Of a stretch of DNA of 64,000 bases, positions 23,640 through 34,331 are shown one piece after another. Source of the DNA: Capitulum mitella (lineage: Eukaryota; Arthropoda; Thecostraca; Pollicipedomorpha; Pollicipedidae). The stretch spans positions 23,345,822 through 23,409,821 of the forward strand of contig CP099842.1 in NCBI GenBank assembly GCA_030062745.1. The letters run 5' to 3'. The notes below the pieces were generated by a model. It had not been told where the DNA came from and ran no database searches. It saw nothing but the letters and a program-made list of their open reading frames with translations. Numbering within the stretch: position 1 is the stretch's first letter; the number at the start of each line of letters is the position of its first letter. Both the position numbers and the translations under genes were made by a program.

Positions 23640-24644
23640 CGGCCGCCTCTAACTGAGCACGCGGCCGCCCGGCGGTACGTCGCGGCCTGAACGGCGCGGC
23701 GGGCGCGGCCGGCGGCTCCGGCGTGCCGCCGCGTCGGCAGCCGTCGGCCGGCGTCGCCGCCGACGCGCCGCCGCCAGTCGGTCGACGGCTTCCGGCGGCG
23801 TCGGGCGGAGACGGCGGCCGCGGAGGGTGCCGACGGCGGCAGGGCCCCGGAACGGTGACGCTGCTGTCTGACGAGGGCTGGCTCCGCCTCCGAGCGAGGA
23901 CCTGGTGGTGCGGCAGTCCGCCCTGCGGACAGCGTCAGCGGAGGGCGCTGCGGCGGGCCGTCCGGTGGACAAACAGTGCGTGAAGGACAGGGCAGACCGT
24001 GCGTTGGGAGGATGCATCAGTCCTGCGACGGAAGTTCTGTGTTCGGAGGACCGTGCGGCAGTCTAACCGGTTAACAGACATTGTGTAGAGCACAGTGTAA
24101 CCGTTCGTTTCGTGGACGGGCATTGAGCTGAGAATAGTGCAACAGTCCCGCAGGAGGACAGACTGTGCGTGTGGAAGGTGCAACAGCCGATTCGGCGGAT
24201 ATACAGTGTGCGGAGAACGGTGTGCGCGCGGTGGGCAGACAGTGTGCGGAAAACGGCGCAAGTGACGGCATCGGTCGACGGCATCGAGACGCGAGAGAAC
24301 CGGGTGCGCCGTCCGGCGAGCCGGTGCGTCGGATCGTGTGTATAGGTGCGCGGCCGGCCACGGCCCGCCCAGTCATCCGAGCCTATTATTGTTTGGCGCC
24401 GACACCGGCGTGTTTATCCGGCCGGCAAATATTTTGCCAATGTTTCTAAAATAGAGCCGGAAAGGTCGGTCGGCTTACCTGCAGCGGCGCACGCCAGCTT
24501 TTGCACGTGCGACCGAATTTGTAAACACGCCGGCGGCCGATAGCGCGGTCCGGAGCGACCGCGAGCCATTGCGAGTGGCCCAGCGTTCGGCCGCGTGTCG
24601 CGCCCAGCGGCCGGGCCTGTGACTGCGCGGCGGCCGCAGCGGCG
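23640..24644 (+). promoter_or_regulatory. CpG-rich promoter island / 5' UTR of the exon at 24645
   Basis: A GC-rich, CpG-dense block ends directly at the start codon of the best-supported coding exon of the window. The position suggests a CpG-type promoter and 5' UTR. There is no obvious TATA box. Within the GC-rich sequence AT-only words stand out at 24383-24430 (TATTATTGTTTGGC, TGTTTATCC), the latter matching the forkhead core TGTTTA. The transcription start cannot be fixed from sequence alone. Confidence 0.55.
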
Positions 24645-24896
24645 ATGGCGGCGGGCGGTGGCGACGGCGGCGCGCCCGGCTCTCCGGCGGCGCTGCCGAT
24701 GGTGTACGAGCGCGATCCGACGCTGCACGACTGCACGGTGCTGCTGCAGAACTATGTGCAGGCGCAGCAGCAGCAGATCTCGATCCTGGAGCGCAGCCTG
24801 GCCGACATGGCGCGCAACTTTGGCCAGCGCGAGCAGGCGCTGCTGGGCCAGGTCAGCGCGCTCACCCAGCAGCTCGGCCGCCTGCTCAGTGACAAG
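24645..24896 (+). CDS. first coding exon of an unidentified coiled-coil protein
   Basis: An 84-codon exon with a strong initiation context (purine at -3, G at +4), a strongly GC-ending codon pattern and a good donor GACAAG|GTAGGT at 24897 in phase 0. Residues 1-18 are a low-complexity Gly/Ala/Pro leader, 19-31 read MVYERDPTLHDC, and from about 32 to 82 there is a clear amphipathic coiled coil (VLLQNYVQAQQQQISILERS, then DMARNFGQREQALLGQVSAL, then TQQLGRLLSDK) with hydrophobic residues at 3/4 spacing. There is no signal peptide or membrane span, so the product is probably intracellular. I do not recognise the family. The coiled coil suggests self-association or a scaffold role (inference). The next exon was not found within the following 39 kb, implying a very long intron. 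Alternative frames over the same bases are arginine/serine-rich shadows. Confidence 0.75.
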
Positions 24897-24902
24897 GTAG
24901 GT
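24897..24902 (+). other. splice donor of the exon at 24645
   Basis: AAG|GTAGGT matches the consensus well and fixes the exon end. Past it the frame loses its coding-like codon pattern. Confidence 0.75.
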
Positions 24903-27209
24903 CGGGAAGAGGCAAGGAGGCGGTGCAGACCGTGCCTGCCCAGAAGTGCCACGTGTGAGTCCTTTGTCAGTCCCTGTTTGATCAAGGCACTCAAGAATTG
25001 CTGGTTTCAACGAACATGAAAAGCATGTGTAACTGGTCAGTTGGAAAGGGCGTCACGTTGTCTCAACATTCAAAACACTGCAAAGCATTCGTCCGTGCCA
25101 AAGGTTTCTTGCTCCGTCGGGCCGGTGTTATTTGCTGCAATAAATGTGTTCGTTACGCACACCTGTTCAGTTATTCAGTTGCCTTCTTTTTAGTTACCGA
25201 TGTTTCGCGTGTGCGTAATTTGCCATTTTCTTCCACATTCAAAAGGATCATATCAAGGTAGACTGCGGATCTAACGTCACCCGTTATCTTGTCTCAAAAC
25301 CCAGCGGACAGCCGCGCCCATCGACTGCGTGACCGCAGGCTTAGAGTATCTGCAAGCCTGGCCGGCAGCTGGCCCCTTGTCCGCCCCCCCCCCCCCAGCG
25401 AGGGGAAGTTTCGCGCCTCGGTGGCAGCCCCGGATAAGCCGCCGTGATTTATTGGAGGCAGATTAGCGGTGAGAGCGAACGCGACCTCTTGAAGCCGGAT
25501 GGTGTGGGGGACCACAGTCGGAGCGTTACGGGCGGGGCCAACGGGACCCCAGGTGACCATTGGCCCCAGGAAGGGCGCGGGAACTCCTCCACATTTGGGG
25601 AGGGGGGCAGTGAAACATTTTGGGTCATCTTTCTAGTCCATGCCCATAGGGTCAATGTTTAATTTCAAAAATGTTGAGGGCCGCGCCCCCCCCCCCCCCC
25701 CAGCTTCCCGCGATCTTGGCCTCCGGCTACGATTTAAGAAGCACCTTTGTCTTCCATTGATCCCGGCGCATATGAAGACCATGACTAGAAATACAACCTA
25801 AACCACACTCCAACAAGACATGACTTACAACGGCGGTTTGTTAAAGAGAAGAATACTCCAGGTTCGTCAGAATACATAATCCTCACAAATTATCGCGTTA
25901 TTGTTTTACTCGTAAAATATCTACGCAGTAATTCAATATCCTCGACATGCTGAAGAAGCAGCATCGATATGCAGATCAAATGACCATTTTGTTGTGTTGC
26001 CAGATGTACTCAGTTCTGGATCATGTCACGTCTCTTTCACGAATTCACAGATGCTTCAGAGAGCGTATCTGGTTGAAATTTTGAGTAACTCTTTTGCTGC
26101 AGTTGAAAATCGTGGAGCATGCCACATATATTTTCAAGTAAGATAGCCTTGTGACGTTTACGAGGCTGTTCTGGATAAATATGAGATCCAACACATCATC
26201 AGGCATGATGTTGATACTGAAGTAACAAACGTGGAACCTGGCATACTTTTTGCAACCGCTGACTCGTAACTTTATTTTTATTTGGGAAATTCGAATTACA
26301 GTGGTCTGAATCAGGGTGCATCGAGAACTTGATTCAGATTACTTCACAACCGGATTCTGCAAGGTATTAGAACGTTTCGGATACCAGTAGTCTGTTAGCA
26401 TTTCCATTATCCCTAGTGTGTCCCTGGGCATCAACTTCAGCGACAATCAGATGAATGCGAAACTTGTACAGATCTTAACAGTGTTGGGACTTAGATTTCT
26501 TCTCTGAGAATCCGAATTGCTTCGCTTTGAAATCATTGGGTTGCCTCCATCACAAGCATGGCTGGGGATCTAGGGGTAGGGTCCGGTTCTCTCACTTTTA
26601 AGAAATTCTAAGTTAACCAGAGTAATGTCATGTTAGGTCACCTGCGCACCGCCTTACCCTGTCGGGGCACTACGTTTCCGAGGTGACCAGTGACATTCCA
26701 AGCCAGCAAAGGAGTCGAAGGAGGAGGGAATAACCTGCATTCTATCGGGATTCAGCTTCTTGTCTAATCTCCAGCCATGATCACAAGCACAAATTTACTT
26801 TTTAGACAGGTGACTTCACGTGAGCGATAAAGTAAATGACACCGTTGGTTCCGCGCCGTAATTCTCGGCGCACTTTTCAGAACACGTTCAGCACGACTGT
26901 GATAGTCCCTCCCAAACCTTTATCGTCATGGTTAACTGCAAGCTTATTCTTGATGGGAGCGTGTATGTCATGTCAACGCACCAGCCACGCACAACGCTAT
27001 ATGTTCGTCGGAAATCTAAGAGGCTTTTGGGCAGGCAAATACATCATATTTATTGCCCATTCCCCTCCCTCTTCCCAAGCACTGCCAGGATCTCGTGATG
27101 CCAAAACGCACCTCGGGCAGTGCGTCTAAATCCCATCTAAGGTTTTTATTGTCGCTATATCAGACGTTGACAAAAGCCGGCTCGGTCTGACGGTCGAGAT
27201 GTTTGCATA
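24903..27209. other. probable intron with MITE-like GC runs
   Basis: No exon recognised. Runs of 13 C (25384-25396) and 16 C (25686-25701) sit in GC-rich fragments that look like MITE remnants. Near 26560 GCATGGCTGGGGATCTAGG resembles the left edge of copy A (CATGGCTGGAGATTCAAGG), suggesting a further fragment of that repeat family. Confidence 0.4.
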
Positions 27210-28790
27210 GCTCACTGGCGCGCTTCGCCGCTCTTCCCGGGAATCCACCTGCTAAGCCTGATCTTCGTGACAGCGCGCCATCTGAGGGAGCCTGACTGCT
27301 TTACCGCCGGCGCTGGCTGAGACGAGCGGGGAGGCGGCGAGGGCGACCAGCCCGCAGAACAGTGCAGCGCCGAGTGCGCCCGGTACCCGTCCGGCACGCC
27401 GTCGACAGCCGCTATCTCCCACCGTCGTCGAGCTGCACTTGTCTGGCCCAGTGCCGCCGGACAGGCCGGCCGGCCGTCAAAGACGCCGCGCCGCCGCAGC
27501 GTCTGCCCCCGACGCTGTCGAACGACACGAACCCTGCGCCGGCCGGCTATCTGACGGCTGCGCCGGCGCCTCGAGCGCTGCCCGGCGCCGCGCAGCCGCC
27601 GCCGCCGGCAGCCGATAGCGGCGATATTTATGACGACACGGGCGAGTGGAGGGGATCCCCGGCGCGGTGCATTCGCCCACGGTCTGCTGAGCGCCCGCCT
27701 GGCTGGTCGGCATCGACGCGGATTCGCCGTTAAAGAGCAACGCCATCCTTCGCGCGGCCACTGAAGCATCGCCGATCGTCGTCGCCTTTGCCGCCGTCGA
27801 CCACCGCCGCTGCCGCCGCCGCTCTGACGACCAGCGCAGAGCACTCCGCGTTGTTCGCCGCGGGCGGCGGGTGTCAGTCGCCGGTCGGTTTCGCGCCACG
27901 CGGCGGCCGTCGGCGGCACGGCTGCGCAAACACCAGCTGACACCGCTCCCGCTCCCCGCTCCCCGCTCCCTCCCCGCCGGCCGGCCGCCGACACAACAAT
28001 AAAGCATCCGTCATCGGCGCCGATCACACCAGGCGCCGGCGTGATCTATGGCGGCGGCGGGCCGCCCCCGCCCGCGGTTCACAATGCGGCCGCCTCCTCC
28101 GTGCCTGGCGGACGGCCGGACGGCCGGCGTCGCACAGGAGGCCGGCTATTCCCACTGGCATCGGCGCCGGCGCGCGCTAACGGCCGACGAACAACGGGCG
28201 GCCGGGCCCACCGCGCCAATTAGCCCCCCGGATCGGGACCGAATTGCACATCGCTCAGGCCGCGCGGCGGCCGCCCGGCAGCGCCGGCGCGGGCTCGGAG
28301 GTCCGGCCGCTTTGTCCGGCCGACGGCGCCGACCGGTGGGTGGCCGCTCAGTCCCGCAGAGTGCGTTCCGACCCCGGTCGCCCTCGCCCCCGACGGCTAC
28401 CGGCCGCCGGAGCACGGCAGCCGCCTGGCGGCCGTGTTCCACGCGTCAGCGGGCCGCGGACCACCCTGCTGCGGCGTTCGCCAGCCGTGCACGCGCCGCG
28501 CCGGCAGATGCGCCTCCCCGCACAGAAATAGCCGATATGGCCGTTTCAACACGGCGCGGAGATGGGCTCGGCTGGCGCGGCGGGCGCGGCGCCGCTGTGC
28601 GCCGAGAGCGGCCGTCTGTGCGGCGGCGGCCGGGCGCGGCTAAAGCCCCTCCGATGATCGCCCGATTAAAGCGGCCATTGAGGCCCGGCGCAGCGCCGCG
28701 GCGGCTCAGGCTCGGCAAAGCGCGCGCGTGGCCGCCGTTCCCGGCGTGCAGCCGCTGTGGTACGCGAAGGCAGAGTATCAGCCCTGTGTA
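27210..28790. promoter_or_regulatory. long CpG-rich island, candidate regulatory region
   Basis: About 1.6 kb of very GC-rich sequence, the longest island of the window. Long frames are open on both strands at once (up to 271 codons minus, 247 plus), with arginine/alanine/proline composition and no protein-like signature, so I read them as stop-poor GC-rich DNA. AT-only words interrupt it: GCGATATTTATGACG (27620-27634) and CAATTAG (28217-28223), the latter a homeodomain-type core. It could be an enhancer, a CpG promoter of an unseen transcript, or a noncoding first exon. Confidence 0.4.
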
Positions 28791-31150
28791 GCCGATGTGG
28801 CGTATGGCTGCAAATGTTTGGCGTCACGGTTTTTACATTTGTATGCTGGATACGTGTGTGGTGTGTTGTAATGCACCAGACACCTTGGTTATCGATGTGC
28901 TGTTATGTTCTGCCATGATATTTTGTCGTCCCACTCTCCCTGGCCCTGGAGAGTGCGTTAGTTCTGTTCCTTTGTTCTGCGCATCTGCACAATTCGTTCC
29001 TTTCGCCTGGGCCGTCTTTGAATCAAAGAAGGCTTTTACAGTTGCGTCAGAGGAGTTGGGTATGCAGCCATTCCCATCGGTGATATAAAACCGTATGCAT
29101 GGATGTGACCGACTTCCTCGCTTATCGCAAGAAACTATTGGGAACTTCAGTCCCAGCAGACAGGATATTTGCATTTTCAGCGGGAGTTCAGGGAACAACA
29201 AATGTGGTATTCATTTACAAACTGAAGAGTTGGAGAACGAACAAGGTTCGATAGCTGACGGGGACAACGGAACAAAAAAAAAAACAGACGTTAGATGCCC
29301 TATACATAGACAATGTTATCTGCGCTTTACCGAGGAAAGACTTTTTGCACACCAGTGCGTGGTTCACGTCAAAAGACAGACCGATATGCTTTTTAGGCAA
29401 CTTATCACAGATAATCAGTGTGCCTCTTTACACATCCTCCTTTCTCCTCCTCCCCTCCCACTAAATACACAAGCCCGATTTCTGGGAGTTCTCGGCTCCG
29501 CAGCACAGTTGACGCCGCTCCCACGGTCGGCTTTCTTCGCCGGGTTTAGCCGGCGCAGATACGCCCGCTGGCCCTCTCGCCCTTCTGGCATCGTTTAATC
29601 AGTCACGCCCTGCGTCTGACACCCCGGACAGAGCCAATCGTCTCAAAAATCGCCGCCGACGGGGACTAATGAGGCGGGATTCGTCGTTTCCGGCCTGTCG
29701 CCCCGTCTCGGACACGCTCCCAGGGGGCCGAGGAGCGGGAGGCACCCGAGAAGAGGAGGTTCCCAGTATCCGTATTCCTGGCCTTGGTGAGGCGGTGATA
29801 TGCAGGGGATTCATTCAGCGGAATGTTGCTAGGACTTGGAACAAAGAGGTTATGACGATGCCTCTAATGCAAGTCTTGGTCTGGTAGGCGAGGATTTTTG
29901 AAACTGTATTGGACAGGTGCCGTGAGGTAGTCTGCAATTGGTCGCAAGGATGACCTGGAAATGATGATACAAAGTTCGGGAGATCCTTTTGGAAAAGCCT
30001 TGAAAATTGTTAGGAGCTTGGGTGTTGCTGTAATAAGGCGCTTGGGAACTTAATAAACATAACCCTATTCATTTTTTTTTAAGTAATCGTAGTAAATTAC
30101 AGAAATTTTTGGATATGTATGAATTCTATGACTGACAAGCTTGCTTTTCATCAACACAGTCAAAGGACATAGAAGCAAGTTAACTTGGTTTGCTGCATAC
30201 GTAAATAGCCGTAAATCTCGTAATGCGTTGATCCTGGCCTGATAACCTCTCTTATTAGCTACCCTGTTTCAGCCCGTTGGTTAAACCTGTCCCCCATCAT
30301 GCCTAATTAATTAAAATAGTTGTATTTCCGACAGCGGTTTGCGGAGAGCCACATGTCTTGGAATTCCGTGGCTTCCCGTTCCCATAAATTCCTGACGTCA
30401 TCTGTTTAGTTTCATCCAACGGAGCTGGGACGTTCAGCGGTCAGGCACGTGCAAAATATCCGGTATTCTGACGGATGATTAAAGTGACCATGACATGTGA
30501 GATACCACGGCGCAGTCAGTGCGGTGAGCCTTACACTCTGCCTCTGGTTATCCTCACCAGCAGCAGGCTCTTGGAAGTGAATGCAACTATGGAAACCCCT
30601 TTGAACCAGAGGCTCATTGAACTGATTCATTGAACCTCAGAAATTCATTCACTGGTATGGGAACACGTCAACTTTATCGTGCAGCCGTTCAGTGCTGGAG
30701 CCTATCAGTTGCCGGTGACCGCCACACCTCGGCGTAGAAAACTGGACTGACGCAGACGAGTCGGATGGGTCTGCTGCCCTCAGTCGGTCTCATCCAATCG
30801 GGGCTCGGGCGTTTTATTAAAGCCGTTTGTCATTGTTAGGAGCCACGCACCGCCGAGCCGCGCAGGGAATAACGTAAATCAGGCTCCGTCTCGATTGTCC
30901 GGAAGTTTCCGAGTAAAACCGACGCAGGTCTGGCGGATAGGAAGGAAACTGCAGTTTGGGTTATTAGTACTTTCACATCTTTGGGACATAGTACCTTTAT
31001 GACTAAGTGGCTTGGCGTCAGTCTGTATGACCAACGCGGTATTTGTTTATGTATTTATCAATTTCCTTGCATATTGTGTCATATAGGGAGGAATTACGGG
31101 CGTTGTCTTATGATTCACTCGCTGTCTCTGATACGCAGGGTGTAGGGACA
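28791..31150. other. non-coding stretch with a small GC island at 29500-29800
   Basis: No supported gene. The 29500-29800 part is GC-rich with open frames on both strands. The rest is mixed composition without recognised repeats. Confidence 0.4.
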
Positions 31151-31179
31151 CCATCTCATGCTGGTCTCATCCACTGCCT

Positions 31180-31745
31180 TTGGCGTCTCTCGTCAATCCC
31201 AGCTGCCGTCTCTGCCTTCTCCACGGTTTCAGGCTGGCTTCAGCCGCCGCCTCCGCCGTCCCGTCGTCTTTGCCGCCCCTATGGTATCCGCTGTCTCCGG
31301 TTCTGACTCCTCAGGGCGTGGCCGCCAACTTCGCCGTCTCCGTCTGGCCCCGGCCGTCATCTTCCTCTCTGACTTAGCAGGTCTAAATGGCATCTCTGAT
31401 GCCTCCGCCGTGTCCGCTGTCTCCAAAGAGCCTTAGCCGCCGTCTCCGTCGTCTCCGGCGCTGACTCAGCAGGCCCGGACAGCGTTTCCGCCGTCTCCGC
31501 CATCTCAGTTGTTTCCGCCGTCTCTGTCGTCTCTGACCGGTTTCAACCGCCTCCGACTCCGCCGTCTGCAACCAGTCTCGGCCGCCGTCCCCGCCGTCTC
31601 CGCCATCTCAGTTGTTTCCGCCGTCTCCGCCATCTCAGTTGTTTCCGCCGTCTCTGTCGTCTCTGACCGGTTTCAACCGCCTCCGTCTCCGCCGTCTGCA
31701 ACCAGTCTGGGCCGCCGTCCCCGCCGTCTCCGGCTCTGACTCAGC
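31180..31745. repeat. CCGTCTCCG-rich minisatellite with a 130-bp duplication
   Basis: The block is made of short GCCGTCTCCGCC/GTTTCCGCCGTCTCTG variants. A larger unit starting GTTTCCGCCGTCTCTGTCG recurs at 31511 and 31641 (130 bp apart) and carries the same GACCGGTTTCAACCGCCTCC and GCAACCAGTCT words in each. The pattern keeps a loose 3-bp periodicity, so frames are open on both strands, but the peptides are simple-sequence. Confidence 0.8.
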
Positions 31746-32600
31746 ATATCGGGGCGTCACCAGGGACGCGCGGTGCGTCACGGACGTGGGTGGGCGCCGA
31801 AAAACCGCGATCGTGCCGCCTCCCAGACGGCTAATTGGACAGCCCGGCGTCGAATTAGGCGGCAGAGCGGTGCCGGGTGGGCCGCCGCCTGGTCCAACCG
31901 GGGCGGCCGTTTGACAGAACATGCCACGTTCCTTGATCTTTATGACTTGCCACTCAAAGATGATATAATTATTTTTGGCGGTGACAATGTGAAATCAATG
32001 CATTTCTGAGATTTGTGCTCTACGTGATTAACTGGTTGTTATAGCATAGAAAGCGAGCAAAAGATGTGCAGTTGTACTTTGTATTGCTTGATGTCACTCC
32101 CTCCATCTTCGTTCGCTCGTCCAGTCTTCGTTCCATGACACAAGACAAAATAGGAGCAATCTCCTCTCCTCCGTATCCTCCGTATCGTGGCCGTTTTTCG
32201 CCATCTAGCGCCCCGTGCCATTCTTCCACGTCCTCTCCTCAATCACCGGGCCATCCAATCAGCCGGACCAGCCGCCGAAGGAAGCCGCCGAGGGGACACA
32301 ATGCAGCGTTTCGCAGAAGCCGCGCGCGCCCGGCCGACTGCCATTGTCCGGCATTGATTCTCGACCCGGTCCGGCGGCTCATCGCCCAGCTGGCATCCGC
32401 AAAAAGCTCTAATCATGCCGGCGCGCGCCAGGCGTCGTCGAATCTCGGCGCTGGGCGTCCGCCTGCGGGTCAGCCGAGTGTGAGCGGATTGCGACGCCCG
32501 CCAGCCAATTTCATGGTAATGTGACAGCGACGCAGGGAAGAAGCCGGCCGACGGCGCCCGGCCGTTCCTTTGTGGATCCTCCGGCTGGAGGAAGACTGAA
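31746..32600. promoter_or_regulatory. GC-rich islands with homeodomain-type cores
   Basis: Two GC-rich blocks (about 31746-31920 and 32160-32600) are separated by AT-rich sequence. CTAATTG at 31831-31837 and GAATTAG at 31852-31858 lie 15 bp apart inside the first, otherwise nearly free of A/T runs. The second contains CCAATCAG, CTAATCATG and CCAATTTCATGGTAATG. Candidate enhancer by composition and motif content only. Confidence 0.4.
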
Positions 32601-33116
32601 TTTAATTTCTTCCCGCCCTGAGTAATGAATGGAACGCGCGCTGTGTTAATATTCAGCAGAAATCCCGGACAATGTCTCTTGAGAGCTTTGGCCGGCTGAC
32701 AAAGATTGCGAACTCTGCCACCAGTTTGCCCGCACCAAATCTTCAGAAACGTTTATCTCGTTATTCGGGCAAAGCTATTTACAACAGTGAGGTTCCAGCG
32801 ACTCGCGAGCGCGGCGTAAACCCCGCAGAGGGAAGGACTGACAGAAGAGAAGCCAGCAATCCGTGCGAAGTGCATCACATCGGAATTGCTGCCGATATTT
32901 TCCACTCTTAGCTCGTACGCCATAACGATTTTCATACGTTCCTCGGGCCTTGGGGGAGGGGAACAGAACTGGGGTTGACAGAATGCATGCAATATAGCTC
33001 ATCACGACTAGACATAAAAAGCGGGGGATTGTCTCTGGAGGAGGAGTTTTCATCCCGAGGTACGAACGCGAATCTTCACGAGACCTGAGAGTGCCAAGAA
33101 TCACAGGTGAGACGGT
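32601..33116. other. non-coding stretch, nothing recognised
   Basis: No splice-bounded frame. Overlapping short open frames on both strands have no family signature. Confidence 0.4.
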
Positions 33117-33120
33117 TTAA

Positions 33121-34327
33121 CCCTATTCCCGGCAGGGGGGGCGGAATCCGCCCCCCTCGGGTTTTTTGCTTGCCAATTCCAGGCTTTTTGACGCAGCTTT
33201 ACGAAACTCGGTGACTTTTCCTATCTATCCTTTCTACGCGCTGTGACAAAATTTCACAATTCTACTTTGCTCAGGAGCGGAGCCAGGCAACGTTATTGGG
33301 AGGAACCTCAGGCCATTTTTGGCCATGTTCAGGGTAAAAGGAAAATGGCTGCCAAAAACAGAGTTTTAAAGCTAGAACTTAAAACTTTATATGGATGTAT
33401 AGTTAAATAGTTAGGCAATGTGCACACAAAATTTGGTTTATCTGAGGTCACTTTACAAGGTCAGGTCAAAATCAAAAGTCAAAATGTATTTTTTTAGCAA
33501 TAATTTCGGCGTCGTTTTTTCAAATGCCAAACCCGGAATATATATGACGTAGAAGGGTGTCCTCTACTTGTGTACCAAGCTTCAGCTTGATATTAGGTCG
33601 GGTCACGGAGCTATGACCTAAAATGTCAGTGCGCGTACCTTATATCGCAATAGCCATAAAATGAAATTTTTGGAATAGAGTGAATTCAGATGACTGAAAA
33701 CGTTTACAGATAGTATCAAATGCACACGAGATCATTCCAGGTGACCCCAAGGTCACTGGAGGTCATTTAAGGTCAAAGGTCACAAGTTGATCTGAAGAAC
33801 GTGTGACCATGACAGTTCCCCCTTTTTCATGTCCCTGGCACCGCCTATGCTAACATTATACCAACATTGCAATACGATTTGTACTTGTTTAGCATAGCAT
33901 GACTAGCAGAAGCCAAAAAAGTGTTTTTGCCTTTTTTGTTCATTCAGTTGTTGGAAAATTAATCCTCCTATTTTTGAAACCCTGTGAACGCCCATGAATT
34001 TTCTCAAAATTTCATATTTGCGGACCCAAGGTAAAAGCCCTATCCATAATCTTTCGATTCATGCCAGTTTCATTGAAATCGGTCCATAAACGACGGAGTT
34101 ACAAGAGGTCCAAAAGTACCCCCCATTTTGACATTTTTGCCCCCCTGTATCCACAAATTTCAAAATGTTGAAAATTTCTTTTTATAAAAATGTAGTTCAC
34201 GTCCCGGCAAATCGATTGCCGTTTGTTGCGATGAAATCGGACAAGTAGTTCTCGAGATCTCAGGGGGGGGCGGATCCGCCCCCCCTGCCGGGAATCGACC
34301 ATACCGTCTAGCCCTCTGGGAATAGGG
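33121..34327 (+). mobile_element. TTAA-type (piggyBac-like) non-autonomous element, complete
   Basis: 1207 bp between two intact TTAA target copies (33117-33120 and 34328-34331). The termini are inverted repeats starting CCCTATTCCC. Just inside each end is a palindrome of the form GGCAGGGGGGGCGGA..TCCGCCCCCC, which could form a strong hairpin. At the right end this palindrome is set back by about 30 bp containing GGGCTAGACGGTATGG. No transposase frame is present, so it would need a helper in trans. An inverted, truncated copy lies at 58557-59297. The interior carries eight AGGTCA/TGACCT words, including a DR1. Confidence 0.88.
33750..33782 (+). promoter_or_regulatory. four AGGTCA direct repeats including a DR1
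   Basis: AGGTCA at 33750, 33760, 33770 and 33777. The first three are spaced exactly 10 bp apart and the last two form a perfect DR1 (AGGTCAAAGGTCA). The same DR1 is kept in the inverted copy as TGACCTTTGACCT near 59081-59093. DR1 is an established nuclear-receptor site type (for example RXR/USP, HNF4 or COUP-TF classes). Activity is inferred. Confidence 0.6.
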
Positions 34328-34331
34328 TTAA

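Noticed and set aside
27212..28791. Very long open frames (271 codons minus, 247 codons plus) in the 27-28.8 kb island
   Set aside because: Frames are open on both strands simultaneously, composition is Arg/Ala/Pro as expected from stop-poor GC-rich DNA, and there are no domain motifs or splice context.
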